Notes under the pieces: model-generated
Database searches by the model: none
What the model was told of the DNA's origin: nothing
The model's input: only the letters and a program-made list of their open reading frames with translations
Translations under genes and position numbers: made by a program
Part shown: in pieces, positions 14,396 through 23,718 of the stretch
Layout of the letters: every line of letters starts with the position of its first letter
How positions within the stretch are numbered: the stretch's first letter is position 1
Source of the DNA: JACJWR01 sp964474045
GTDB taxonomy: Bacteria; Actinomycetota; Actinomycetes; S36-B12; UBA10799
DNA length: 64,000 nucleotides
Assembly: GCA_964474045.1 (NCBI GenBank)
Contig: CAYYRC010000002.1
Span: 193,332 to 257,331, forward strand
Reading direction: 5' to 3'

Positions 14396-16942
14396 TCAGT
14401 CTACGGCACCGTGCACATCATCGTCCGATGGGGTGTCCTCGATGATGGCCGCCCCCTCGGCATCGGCCAAGGCGGCCGCCTCCTGAGCTTCCAGCGCAGC
14501 GGCGGCAAGCTCCTCCTCGGCACTGAGCTCCACCACGACCGCATCCTCGACGTCCGGCGCAGCCACGTCCTCGGTATGCCGGTGCGTTGTCGGCGCCCCG
14601 GGGATCGGGCCGGTCACCCGCGGGCGGCGAGGCCGGGTGGCGCGCTCCTCGGACTTCTCCGCGCCAACCGGCTCCAGCTGGACCTTGACCCCGCGACCGT
14701 TGCAGACCTCGCAGGTGGTCGAGAACGTCTCCATCAACCCCTGTCCGATCCGCTTTCGCGTCATCTGCACGAGGCCCAGCGACGTTACCTCGGCCACCTG
14801 GTGCTTGGTGCGGTCGCGGCTCAGGCATTCCACCAGTCGCCGCAGCACGAGGTCGCGGTTGTCCTCCAGGACCATGTCGATGAAGTCGATCACGATGATC
14901 CCGCCGATGTCGCGCAACCGCAGCTGGCGGACGATCTCCTCGGCGGCCTCGAGGTTGTTGCGGGTGACGGTCTCCTCCAGGTTGCCGCCCTTGCCAGTGA
15001 ACTTGCCGGTGTTGACGTCGACCACGGTCATGGCCTCGGTCCGGTCGATCACCAGCGACCCGCCCGAGGGCAGCCACACCTTGCGGTCGAGGGCCTTGGC
15101 GAGCTGCTCATCGATGCGCCGCTCGCGGAACAGGTCACCGGTGCCGACCCACTTGCTCACCCGCTGCCCGAGGTCGGGGGCCACCGCGTCCACGTAGGAC
15201 TTGACGTCCTCGAAGGCCCGGTCGCCGCTCACGACCATCGACGCGAAATCCTCGTTGAAGATGTCGCGGGCGACCTTGATCGCCAGGTCCGGCTCGGCGC
15301 GCAGCACCGACGGCGCCGACCCCTTCTTGGCCTGTTGCGAGATGCGCTCCCACTCCGCCGCCAAACGCTCGACGTCCTGGGCGAGCTGCTCCTCGGTGGC
15401 CCCCTCAGCAGCGGTGCGCACGATCACGCCAGCGTCGTCGGGCACGACCTCACGCAGGATCTTCTTGAGCCGGGACCTTTCGCGGTCGGGCAGCTTGCGG
15501 CTGATCCCGGTCATGCCTCCCTGCGGGACGTAGACCAGGAATCGACCGGGCAGCGAGATCTGGCTGGTCAGACGCGCACCCTTGTGCCCCACCGGGTCCT
15601 TGGTGACCTGGACCAGGACGGTGTCGCCGGACGACAGCGCAAGCTCGATCCGCTTGGGCTGGCCCTCCAGGCCGGCCGCGTCCCAGTTGACCTCACCGGC
15701 GTAGAGCACGGCGTTCCGGCCGCGGCCGATGTCGACGAAGGCTGCCTCCATGCTGGGCAGCACGTTCTGGACGCGACCAAGGTAGACGTTGCCGATCATC
15801 GACGAGCTCGACGCCGACGACACGTAGTGCTCCACCAGGACGTCGTCCTCGAGCACCGCGATCTGGGTCAGCTCGCCGCGCTGGCGCACGACCATCTGCC
15901 GCTCCACCGACTCCCGCCGGGCAAGGAACTCCGCCTCGGTCAGGATGGGGGCACGGGACCCGCGGTTGGATCGGCCCTCGCGGCGGCGCTGTTTCTTGGC
16001 CTCCAGCCGGGTCGACCCCTTGACCGAGGTGACCTCATCGTTGTTCTTCTTGCGGCCCGACTTCTGCTTGCCGCTGCGGGGCTCCGCGGGCTCGTCTGCT
16101 CCCCCATCGCCCTCAGCGCCGTCGGACCCGCCGCCCTTGCGGCGCCGGCGCCGCCGGCGGCGGCTTCCCGAGCCGCCCGCTTCCCCGCCCTCACCACTCG
16201 CGTCGCCGTCACCGTCACCATCGGAGGCCGCGCCGCCATCTTCAGCGGGGCTCGCTGCGCCCCTATCGGCGCCATCGTCCTCGGCGCCGCCGGCATCGTC
16301 GGACCCACCAGGCGCCTCGCCGGAGCCCTCCGTGGCATCGTTCTGATCGGCCTTCCGGTTGCGCCCGCCCCGGCCGCCACGCCGGCGTCGGCGGCGTGGC
16401 TTGCCCTCGCCGGCCTCAGCCGCATCATCGTCCGCGTCGGCACCGTCGGCCGCGTCAGCACCCTCGGCCGCTCCCGACGTGGGCTCGGCTGCATCAGCGT
16501 CGGAAACGGCGGCAGCGCCGGACTCGTCATCATCGTCGACCGCGCTCACCGCGGCGTCGGGGGCCTGGAAGACGGCGGCGACCATCGACCTGGAGGGCAC
16601 CGCCCCGCGTGCCGACACCGTCGGCGCCGCCTCGGCCTCACCTTCCGCGGCGCTGAACACCGGCGGTCCGGCCGGTCGCGTCGCCGCGCGCCGACTCCCC
16701 CGCCGACGGCGGCCGGAGCCGCCCCCGTCCGACTCGTGGGCCTGGTCGGCCTCGTCGGACTCCTCGACCGGAGCAGCGGGGGCCAGGACTTCGGTGATGG
16801 CCTCGCCGCTGATGTCGTGTTCGCCCTGGTCAGGCGCGGCGAGCACCTCGGGCACCGCTGCTACCTGGCCCTCCACCGCGCCGTCATCTTCGGCGCCTGC
16901 CCCGTGCTCGGTCGGGATTTCGTCTGCTTGGTGATCCGTCAT
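14396..16942 (-). CDS. rne: Ribonuclease E/G family endoribonuclease
   Basis: An 848-residue single-strand-specific endoribonuclease that matures rRNA and starts mRNA decay. The first 350 residues are a long acidic and basic low-complexity region with repeated Arg/Gly/Asp tracts, typical of actinobacterial RNase E, which carries its disordered part at the N-terminus. The catalytic half has an S1 domain (VLEDDVLVEHYVS onward), the DNase I-like core with DRTEAMTVVDVNTGKFTGK and IIVIDFIDM holding the metal-binding aspartates, and the zinc link CEVCNGRG. The ATG at 16942 has a GAGAGG-like site upstream; the frame is open further but reads as noise. It sits between the radical-SAM pair and rplU, a common actinobacterial order. 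Confidence 0.93.
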   Translation of the reverse strand: MTDHQADEIPTEHGAGAEDDGAVEGQVAAVPEVLAAPDQGEHDISGEAITEVLAPAAPVEESDEADQAHESDGGGSGRRRRGSRRAATRPAGPPVFSAAEGEAEAAPTVSARGAVPSRSMVAAVFQAPDAAVSAVDDDDESGAAAVSDADAAEPTSGAAEGADAADGADADDDAAEAGEGKPRRRRRRGGRGGRNRKADQNDATEGSGEAPGGSDDAGGAEDDGADRGAASPAEDGGAASDGDGDGDASGEGGEAGGSGSRRRRRRRRKGGGSDGAEGDGGADEPAEPRSGKQKSGRKKNNDEVTSVKGSTRLEAKKQRRREGRSNRGSRAPILTEAEFLARRESVERQMVVRQRGELTQIAVLEDDVLVEHYVSSASSSSMIGNVYLGRVQNVLPSMEAAFVDIGRGRNAVLYAGEVNWDAAGLEGQPKRIELALSSGDTVLVQVTKDPVGHKGARLTSQISLPGRFLVYVPQGGMTGISRKLPDRERSRLKKILREVVPDDAGVIVRTAAEGATEEQLAQDVERLAAEWERISQQAKKGSAPSVLRAEPDLAIKVARDIFNEDFASMVVSGDRAFEDVKSYVDAVAPDLGQRVSKWVGTGDLFRERRIDEQLAKALDRKVWLPSGGSLVIDRTEAMTVVDVNTGKFTGKGGNLEETVTRNNLEAAEEIVRQLRLRDIGGIIVIDFIDMVLEDNRDLVLRRLVECLSRDRTKHQVAEVTSLGLVQMTRKRIGQGLMETFSTTCEVCNGRGVKVQLEPVGAEKSEERATRPRRPRVTGPIPGAPTTHRHTEDVAAPDVEDAVVVELSAEEELAAAALEAQEAAALADAEGAAIIEDTPSDDDVHGAVD

Positions 16943-17038
16943 GCGACCACACCTCTCTCGGCTCCCGCCCGGCCGAGGAACAGCCGGGCAACGAGCCCTC
17001 GATGCGCCCGCGCAACACCCCACCGCACGGGCGGGGCA

Positions 17039-17054
17039 TCGCGCCGCGGCGCGA
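17039..17054 (-). terminator. GC-rich palindrome between the radical-SAM-linked gene and rne
   Basis: A 16-base perfect palindrome (tcgcgccgcggcgcga) lies in the 123-base gap upstream of rne and just after the stop of the DUF2344-type gene. It can form a 6-bp stem with a 4-base loop. No T-run follows. It may end or slow transcription from the radical-SAM genes, or be a chance GC palindrome. Confidence 0.25.
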
Positions 17055-17065
17055 AGCCTTGTCGG

Positions 17066-17842
17066 TCACGCACCCCGCGCCGGCTCAGGGCCGGCGGCGG
17101 CCGCTGCGACCCCCGCACGATCCTCAGCGAGGGGGTCGGCGACCGAACGTCGGTCCTCGGCAAGCGGACCTTGCGCCATGCGCGTCACCCTGGGGGGCAA
17201 CGGCGTCGCGAGGTCAGCCGTCTGCCGAAGTCCGGCGAGGACGTCGTCGGGTCGGACGGCGGGGACTGCGTGCCGAACGACCAGGGTCAGTATCGCACAG
17301 CCCACTGCATTCGTCCCGAAGGCCACATCGACGATGGCGCCGCGGACGTCGAAGGTGCGCAGGCCCTTCTTAGTCATCCGCTGGACCTCGACGATGTCCT
17401 CGGCCAGCAGCGCCGTCACCGCGGCCTCCGCCGCCGCGGGGTCCGCCCCGGGCAGCTCGATGTGCCAGACGGAGGCCTGCAGCCGGTTGGCGAAGTCCGA
17501 CGAGTGCACCGGCACAACCTCGACGATGTCGAAGCCCACCGGCAGCGCGGCATCGAGCTGCTGCGCCAGGGTGGCCGCGTCCAGCTCCGCCATCACTCCG
17601 ATCTCGACGTACTCAGCCTCGCTGGCCGCCCCCGTGGCTACGGCATTCGCATACGAGATCTTGGGATGGGGGCTGAATCCCGCCGAGTACGCCATCGGCA
17701 CGCCAACCCGGCGCAGCGCACGCTCAAAGGCCCGCTGGAAGTCGCGGTGGCTGGCGAACCGAACCCGACCGCGCTTGGCGAAGCGGATGCGGTACTTGGC
17801 CACGGGTGGCACGAACTCGCGGTCGGGCCCATCCGTCCTCAC
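17066..17842 (-). CDS. Radical SAM-linked protein (TIGR03936/DUF2344 type)
   Basis: A 258-residue protein of the family that always accompanies, or is fused to, the radical SAM protein encoded just upstream. Visible features are RIRFAKRGRVRFASHRDFQRAFERALRR near residue 20-45, the segment MAYSAGFSPHPKISYANA, and YVEIGVMAELD. The HPK segment is the family's best conserved stretch. The GTG start at 17842 overlaps the upstream stop (GTGA), so the two are tightly coupled. The last 40 residues are low-complexity. The role is not established; the steady link to rne and ribosomal genes suggests RNA or translation factor modification. Confidence 0.85.
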   Translation of the reverse strand: MRTDGPDREFVPPVAKYRIRFAKRGRVRFASHRDFQRAFERALRRVGVPMAYSAGFSPHPKISYANAVATGAASEAEYVEIGVMAELDAATLAQQLDAALPVGFDIVEVVPVHSSDFANRLQASVWHIELPGADPAAAEAAVTALLAEDIVEVQRMTKKGLRTFDVRGAIVDVAFGTNAVGCAILTLVVRHAVPAVRPDDVLAGLRQTADLATPLPPRVTRMAQGPLAEDRRSVADPLAEDRAGVAAAAAGPEPARGA

Positions 17843-19779
17843 CGCGAGTCCCTCGCCGTGGCCGGCGCAGGCATCGGCAGCAGAACCTGGCCGGACGGAC
17901 CAACTTGAATCTCGGTGCCCAGCTGATCGCAGACGCCGCAGTCGAAGCAGGGGGTCCAGCGGCAGTCCTCGACCTCCTGCTCGGCGAGCGCGTCCTGCCA
18001 GTCGTCCCACAGCCACCGACGGTCCAGCCCGGAGTCCAGATGGTCCCAGGGCAGCACCTCGTCCTCCTCGCGCTCGCGCGTGGTGTACCAGTCCAGGTCC
18101 ACCGGCTCGTCGGCCAGCGCGGCCGCCGCGGCGTGCTGCCAGCGTTCGTAGGAGAAGTGCTCGCTCCAGCCGTCCAGTCGGGCACCGTCGCGCCACGCCT
18201 GCTCGATGACGCCTGCGACCCGGCGGTCGCCGCGGCTCAGCAGCCCCTCAATGACGCCGGGTTTGCCGTCGTGGTAGCGGAAGCCGATCGCGCGACCGAC
18301 TTCGCGGTCGCTTCGGATCGCGTCGCGGAGCTTGGCCAGCCGCTCGTCCGTAGCCGCGGCCGACAACTGCGCGGCCCACTGGAACGGCGTATGGGGCTTG
18401 GGCACGAAGCCGCCGATGGACACCGTGCAGCGGATGTCTCGGCGACCGGTGACCTGACGCCCGGTGCGAATGACCTCCCGGGCCATATCGGCGATCTGCA
18501 GGACGTCCTCGTCGGTCTCGGTCGGCAGCCCGCACATGAAGTAGAGCTTCACCTGCCGCCAGCCAGCCGAGTAGGCAGCGGCCACCGTCCGGATCAGGTC
18601 CTCCTCGGAGACCATCTTGTTGATCACCCGGCGGATGCGCTCGGAACCGCCCTCGGGGGCGAAGGTCAGCCCGGACCGGCGCCCGTTGCGCGACAACTCG
18701 TTGGCCAGGTCGATGTTGAAGGCATCCACCCTGGTGGACGGCAGCGAGAGCGACGTGTGGGTGCCCTCGAACCGATCCGCCAGTCCCTTGGCGATCTCGG
18801 CGATCTCGGAATGGTCGGCGCTGGACAGGCTGAGCAGGCCGGCTTCCTCGAAACCGGTGCGCTCGATCGAGTTGCCGACCATCTGTGCGACCGTGCCGAT
18901 GGAGCGCTCGCGCACGGGGCGGGTGATCATGCCGGCCTGGCAGAAGCGGCACCCGCGGGTGCAGCCCCGGAAGATCTCGACCGAGGCCCGTTCGTGCACC
19001 GTCTCGGCGAGCGGGACCAGCGGAGCCTTCGGATAGGGCCACTCGTCGAGGTCCATCAGCGTGTGCTTGGCCACCCGCCACGGCACCTCGGGCCGGTTCG
19101 GCGCCACCCGCCGGATCCGACCGTCGGGCAGGTAGTCGACGTCGTAGAAGCGCGGCACGTAGACGCCGCCGGTGCGGGCCAGGCGCAGCAGCACCTCGTC
19201 GCGCCCGCCGGGGGAGCCCTCGGCGCGCCAGGCAGCGACGATGTCGGTGATCCGCAGGACCGCCTCCTCCCCGTCGCCGACGACCGCGCCGTCGATGAAC
19301 CGCGCTATCGGCTCGGGGTTGAAGGCGGCGTGGCCGCCTGCGATCACCAGCGGCTCGTCGGTGCGCTCGGCAGCGTCGAACGCGATGCCGGCCAGGTCCA
19401 GGGTGGTCAGCAGGTTCGTGTAGCCGAGCTCGGTGGCGAAGGAGACACCGAGGATGTCGAAGCTGCGCACCGGGCGATGGGCGTCGACGGTGAACGCGCC
19501 CACGCCGGCATCGCGGAGTTTGGCCTCCAGATCGGGCCACACCGCATAGGTGCGCTCGCAGAGCGTGTCGGGGCGCTCATTGAGCACCTCGTAGAGGATC
19601 TGCACCCCCTGGTTCGGTGCGCCCACCTCGTAGGCGTCCGGGTACATCAGGGCCCACCGCACCTGCACCGCGTCCCAGTCCTTGACCACCGAGTTGAGCT
19701 CGCCGCCCACATACTGGATCGGTTTGGCCACCGACGGCAGGATCGGCTCGAGCTGTGGGAAGAGATCGACGACGGGCAT
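17839..19779 (-). CDS. TIGR03960-type B12-binding-like radical SAM protein
   Basis: A 646-residue protein. The N-terminal part (about 40-200) resembles the B12-binding-like domain often found before radical SAM cores. The core carries the iron-sulfur motif in FRGCTRGCRFC (Cys273, Cys277, Cys280), then SLPSTRVDAF, LTFAPEGGSERIRRVINK and KLYFMCGLPTETDED, all usual for the methylthiotransferase-like branch. Near the C-terminus is a second cysteine cluster, PCFDCGVCDQLG, which may hold another cluster or zinc. The ATG is at 19779. It lies 41 bases after rodA and is coupled to the DUF2344-type gene. The reaction and substrate are unknown. Confidence 0.88.
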   Translation of the reverse strand: MPVVDLFPQLEPILPSVAKPIQYVGGELNSVVKDWDAVQVRWALMYPDAYEVGAPNQGVQILYEVLNERPDTLCERTYAVWPDLEAKLRDAGVGAFTVDAHRPVRSFDILGVSFATELGYTNLLTTLDLAGIAFDAAERTDEPLVIAGGHAAFNPEPIARFIDGAVVGDGEEAVLRITDIVAAWRAEGSPGGRDEVLLRLARTGGVYVPRFYDVDYLPDGRIRRVAPNRPEVPWRVAKHTLMDLDEWPYPKAPLVPLAETVHERASVEIFRGCTRGCRFCQAGMITRPVRERSIGTVAQMVGNSIERTGFEEAGLLSLSSADHSEIAEIAKGLADRFEGTHTSLSLPSTRVDAFNIDLANELSRNGRRSGLTFAPEGGSERIRRVINKMVSEEDLIRTVAAAYSAGWRQVKLYFMCGLPTETDEDVLQIADMAREVIRTGRQVTGRRDIRCTVSIGGFVPKPHTPFQWAAQLSAAATDERLAKLRDAIRSDREVGRAIGFRYHDGKPGVIEGLLSRGDRRVAGVIEQAWRDGARLDGWSEHFSYERWQHAAAAALADEPVDLDWYTTREREEDEVLPWDHLDSGLDRRWLWDDWQDALAEQEVEDCRWTPCFDCGVCDQLGTEIQVGPSGQVLLPMPAPATARDSR

Positions 19780-19820
19780 GGGGACCAGACTACGAGGCTG
19801 GCGCAGCGGCGCCAAAGAGG

Positions 19821-21017
19821 TCAGGACAGCTTGCGCGAGCGGGCATGCACGCTGCAGAGGAGTCCGATGCCTATCCACAGAGCGAACATCGAGGAGCCGC
19901 CGTACGACACGAACGGGAGCGGCACCCCGGTGACCGGCATGATCCCCAGGTTCATGCCGATGTTCTCGAAGGCCTGGACTGCGAACCACACCACGACGCC
20001 TGCCGCCATCACCCGGCCGTAGCGGTCGGGAGCGGCGAGCGCGATCTTGGTGCCCCGCCACAGGATGATGCCGATGAGGAGGATGATCGCGGCGGACCCG
20101 ATGAGGCCGAGCTCCTCGCCCGCCACCGAGAAGACGAAGTCGGTCTGCTGGTACGGGACGAAGCCGCCCTGGGTTGTCGGGCCGGAGAACAGGCCCTGCC
20201 CGGCCACCCCACCGCCAGAGATGGCAAGGCGTGCCATCCGGGTGTTGTAGCCCGCGCCCAGGGGATCGGCGTTGGGGTTCATGAAGATGAGCAGTCGGTC
20301 GATCTGGTACTTCTCCAGCACGCCCAGGCGCACGATCGCGAAGGCGCTTGCGGCAGCGCCGGCCACCAGTCCCCACAGCACCCAGGAGGCGGTACCGGCC
20401 ACCGCCAGCATCCCCAGCACCGTCGCCGCGATGACGAGGACGGTCCCCAGGTCAGGCTGCAGCATGATCAAGGCCATCGGGATGCCGGCGACGATGAGCG
20501 CCACCGCCACAACCCGCAGCTTGGGCTTGATGTCGGACTCCGTCGCGCCGCTCGGGCCCAGCTGCGTCAGCACGAGCGAAACGGCGAGGATGATCCCCAC
20601 CTTGGCCAGCTCGCTGGGCTGGATGGAGAACCCGGCAGGCAGCACGATCCACGCCTGGATGCCGTTCATCGTGGTGCCCACCGGCGACAGCACCACCACG
20701 AGCAGGGCGATGACGGCCAGGTAGACCCACCAGGCCATGGCCCGCAGCGTGCGGTACCCGAGGCTGCCGACGATCCACGCCAGGACGAGCCCCACGACGA
20801 TGTTGATCAGCTGCTTGTCCAGGAACGACCGCGGGTCGTCCCCCGCGCTGAGCAGCTTGCCCTTGGTGGCCGAGTAGATGAGCGCGGCCCCGATGACGCT
20901 GAGCGCCAGCGCCGGAACGACCAGCCAGGGATCGAACCTGCGCACGTTGGAGCGCAGCGGCATGCGTGTGCGCTGCCCAGGCTGGGCGTTGGCCTGCGGC
21001 AGCACGGTGAGAGTCAC
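19821..21017 (-). CDS. rodA: Rod-shape peptidoglycan glycosyltransferase RodA (SEDS)
   Basis: A 398-residue polytopic membrane protein of the SEDS family with about ten helices. With its class B PBP partner it polymerises lipid II for cell elongation. Family signatures are NGIQAWIVLPAGFSIQPSELAK (residues 117-138 as a region), MLQPDLGT, and the C-terminal GVPLPFVSYGGSS. The large extracellular loop contains QGLFSGPTTQGGFVPYQQTDFVFSV, where SEDS proteins carry their catalytic Asp. Its ATG at 21017 overlaps the mrdA stop as ATGA, so the pair is made together. A cytoplasmic N-terminal extension of about 25 residues precedes the first helix. Confidence 0.96.
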   Translation of the reverse strand: MTLTVLPQANAQPGQRTRMPLRSNVRRFDPWLVVPALALSVIGAALIYSATKGKLLSAGDDPRSFLDKQLINIVVGLVLAWIVGSLGYRTLRAMAWWVYLAVIALLVVVLSPVGTTMNGIQAWIVLPAGFSIQPSELAKVGIILAVSLVLTQLGPSGATESDIKPKLRVVAVALIVAGIPMALIMLQPDLGTVLVIAATVLGMLAVAGTASWVLWGLVAGAAASAFAIVRLGVLEKYQIDRLLIFMNPNADPLGAGYNTRMARLAISGGGVAGQGLFSGPTTQGGFVPYQQTDFVFSVAGEELGLIGSAAIILLIGIILWRGTKIALAAPDRYGRVMAAGVVVWFAVQAFENIGMNLGIMPVTGVPLPFVSYGGSSMFALWIGIGLLCSVHARSRKLS

Positions 21018-23212
21018 TTGGTGCCCACGATCGTCGGCAGGTCGGTCTTGGGCGCACCACCCACAAGCACGCTCTGGGCCGGTTCCACCTTGCCGTCCTT
21101 GATGCCGAAGATCGCCTCGTAGATCTTTCGGGCGATCGGTGTGCTGACCTCGGCACCGACGCCCGCCTGCGTCACCGCCACGACCACGGCGTACTTGGGA
21201 TTGTTGGCCGGGGCGTAGGACGCGAACAGCGAGGTGGTCTGCTTGTTGACGACCTCGGCCGTGCCGGTCTTGGCCGCCACCGGAATCTGGTCCAGCGGGA
21301 AGCCGGCGAAGGCCGGCGCCGCGGTACCCCGGGTCGTCACCCCCTGCAGCGCGTTCTGGATGTACGAGAGCGTCTGTGGGGCGATGTCCAGCTTTCCGCG
21401 CACCTCGGGCTGCACGTCCTTGACCACCTGCCCGTCCGCCGAGACCACGGCTTTGGCGACATGGGGCACCCAGAGCGTGCCGCCGTTGGCGATCGCCGCG
21501 TAGGCGTCCGTCAGTTGCAGCGGGGTGACGACCGAGTCGCCCTGGCCCACCGAGAAGTTGATGGCGTCGCCCATCCGGTACTTCATCCCGTCGCGGCAGT
21601 ACTCGGCCGCGTACTGCTGGTACAGGTCAGCCTTCTTGGGATCGGTCTCCTCCGGGTAGCCGTTCTTGGCCCGGTCGCAATAGGCCTGGCTGAGCTCCTG
21701 ATAGTCGCTCACCTTGCGCTCGCGGTCCACGACGCGGCCGGCCGACTCGCCGGGCAGGTCGATACCGGTCTTGCTGCCGAATCCGAAGTTCTTCGCGGTG
21801 TTGGTCAGGATCTCCTTGGGCTGGCCCTTGGGTTCCAGGCCGCCGTCGGCGGCGTACATCTCGGCGGCGAACTTGTAGAACACCGTGTTGCAGGAAAGCA
21901 CGAGGGCGTTCTCGATGGTGAGGTTGCCGTACGCGCCGGACTCGTAGTTGGAGTACGAGTTGTTGCCGGCCTGATAGGCGGAGGGGCACGGGTAGAGCTC
22001 GTTGAAGTCGTAGCCCGCCTTGGCCGCGGCGGCGGAGGTCACCACCTTGAACGTCGATGCCGGCGCCAGCTCTCCCTGGATCGCCCGGTCCAGCATGGGG
22101 GTGTCCCCGGAGTTGAGCTGGTCGTACTCGGCAGTGGTCAGGCCGCCGCTGAAGACTTTCCGGTCGAACGTGGGCATCGAAGCCATCGCCAGAATGTCGC
22201 CGTTGGTGACGTCCATCACGATGGCCACCCCGGAGTCCGCCGGATACCCCTTGAGCCGGGAGGCCTCCATGCCCGCGAGCAATTCTTTCTCGACGGTGTC
22301 CTGGAGCTTGAGGTCGATGGTCGACACGACACTGCCGCCGGCCACGGGGGTGCTCTCGGAGACTGTGGTGCCGGTGACGCCGGTACGGTCCAGCGCGATC
22401 CGCTGGATTCCGTCCTTGCCGCGAAGGTACGCGTCATAGGCGGCCTCGATGCCGCCTCGCCCAACCTGCGAGCCCGCGTGCAGCGTCGGATCCGCCGCGA
22501 CCTCCTCCTGGGTCGGGCTGCCCAGATAACCGATCAGATGCGATGCGTTCGCGCCGACTTCGATGTCGTAGTTGCGGACTGCCCGCGTGCGCACAGTGAT
22601 GCCCGGGTACTTGTCCGGGTTCTCGATCAGGTCCATCACCTTGTCGACCTGGGTGTCCAGCACGACCGGAACCGGCTCATAGGGACCGCCGGTGAAGCAG
22701 TCGTCCCGCGCCTGGGGCTGACCGCAGTCGACCATCCGGAGCATGATGTCCTCGGCCGGCGTCCCGGTGAGGGCCGAGATGGTCTGGATCGTGGCGACCC
22801 CACCGTCCTCCTGGCCCCGCAGCGCGGCCCGGTCGACGAGCACGTCGGTGGCCGGCTGGTTCATGGCCATGATGCGCCCCGCCTGATCCACCACCAGCCC
22901 GCGCGGCGCTGGGATCGCGATGTCGCGAACCCGCGCGTCCACCGCAGCGGCGGCCTTGGACCCGCCGTCCATCTGCATCCACGCCAGACGGCCCAACAGG
23001 GTCGCGACCAACGACACGACCAGCACCTGCAGCACGATCAACCGCCAACGGGACTTCGGCGTCACGCGGCTGCGCGGCCGTCGCTGACCCCAGGCGACGG
23101 CCTTTCCGCCCACGTCGATCCCGTCGCCGCGCGGGGCCGCGACATCGGAGGAGTCGCCGATCTCGATCGGCTCGTCCGGCGTTCCCGACTCTGTGCCGTC
23201 GGAGGTTGTCAT
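21014..23212 (-). CDS. mrdA: Penicillin-binding protein 2 (class B transpeptidase)
   Basis: A 732-residue D,D-transpeptidase that crosslinks peptidoglycan during elongation as RodA's partner. A long polar cytoplasmic N-terminus (about 55 residues) is followed by one membrane helix (57-78). The dimerisation/pedestal domain has PRGLVVDQAG and VGRGGIEAAYD. The transpeptidase domain shows Ser386 in STFK, SCN (440-442) and a KTG in AAKTGTAEV. Between the last two lies an insertion with paired cysteines (YCDRAKNGYP...EYCRDGMKY), likely a disulfide outside the membrane. The ATG at 23212 overlaps the mreD stop as ATGA. It belongs to the mreBCD-mrdA-rodA elongation cluster. Confidence 0.96.
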   Translation of the reverse strand: MTTSDGTESGTPDEPIEIGDSSDVAAPRGDGIDVGGKAVAWGQRRPRSRVTPKSRWRLIVLQVLVVSLVATLLGRLAWMQMDGGSKAAAAVDARVRDIAIPAPRGLVVDQAGRIMAMNQPATDVLVDRAALRGQEDGGVATIQTISALTGTPAEDIMLRMVDCGQPQARDDCFTGGPYEPVPVVLDTQVDKVMDLIENPDKYPGITVRTRAVRNYDIEVGANASHLIGYLGSPTQEEVAADPTLHAGSQVGRGGIEAAYDAYLRGKDGIQRIALDRTGVTGTTVSESTPVAGGSVVSTIDLKLQDTVEKELLAGMEASRLKGYPADSGVAIVMDVTNGDILAMASMPTFDRKVFSGGLTTAEYDQLNSGDTPMLDRAIQGELAPASTFKVVTSAAAAKAGYDFNELYPCPSAYQAGNNSYSNYESGAYGNLTIENALVLSCNTVFYKFAAEMYAADGGLEPKGQPKEILTNTAKNFGFGSKTGIDLPGESAGRVVDRERKVSDYQELSQAYCDRAKNGYPEETDPKKADLYQQYAAEYCRDGMKYRMGDAINFSVGQGDSVVTPLQLTDAYAAIANGGTLWVPHVAKAVVSADGQVVKDVQPEVRGKLDIAPQTLSYIQNALQGVTTRGTAAPAFAGFPLDQIPVAAKTGTAEVVNKQTTSLFASYAPANNPKYAVVVAVTQAGVGAEVSTPIARKIYEAIFGIKDGKVEPAQSVLVGGAPKTDLPTIVGTK

Positions 23213-23718
23213 GGCGCGACTCCCATCCTTCTGCGTGGTTGTGGTCCCATGGCGGCGCCGGAGAGCGGCCAGATGAGCGCGGCCAGCAGGGCGCCGATGA
23301 CGAACTGCCACAGGATGCTCAGCCCCGCTGACGCAGTGAGCGCCAGGGGCTGGCCGGCGACGACCTCGACCAGCAGCACGATCCCCGTGGCCAACGTGGA
23401 CAGGATGGCCGCGAACAGCGCCCGCGCCCACCAGACGTGAGGCACCAGGTACTGCTTGGAGGCCGCGAAGTAGGCGGTGATGGCCAGGATCGCCGCCTGT
23501 GCCCCGAGCAGCCCGAGGGCGGGCGGGGCCAGGTCCATCAACAGCCCGGCACCGAAGCCCAGCAGTGCCGCCTCATTGCGCGTCATGCGCATTGCCGCCA
23601 CCACCACGACCACCGGGACGATGGAGAAAGGTATGCCAAGCCGCGAGATGAAGGCGCCCTGCAGCAGCACGGCGACGATCATGGATGCCCAGGCGACTGC
23701 GCGGGCCCGCCACCTCAT
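23209..23718 (-). CDS. mreD: Rod shape-determining protein MreD
   Basis: A 169-residue hydrophobic protein with about five membrane helices, the build expected for MreD, which links MreC and MreB to the elongation machinery. Helix-borne polar residues such as GFGAGLLMDLAPPALGLLG near residue 54-72 match the family. It lies between mreC and mrdA with ATGA overlaps on both sides. Sequence conservation in MreD is low, so position weighs as much as sequence here. Confidence 0.9.
   Translation of the reverse strand: MRWRARAVAWASMIVAVLLQGAFISRLGIPFSIVPVVVVVAAMRMTRNEAALLGFGAGLLMDLAPPALGLLGAQAAILAITAYFAASKQYLVPHVWWARALFAAILSTLATGIVLLVEVVAGQPLALTASAGLSILWQFVIGALLAALIWPLSGAAMGPQPRRRMGVAP

Noticed and set aside
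14297..17908. A 1203-codon open frame on the plus strand opposite rne
   Set aside because: It is antisense to a clear RNase E gene; such frames are common where third positions are nearly all G or C. Its translation has no recognisable domain.
21461..23440. A 659-codon open frame opposite mrdA
   Set aside because: Antisense to PBP2, no domain or signal.
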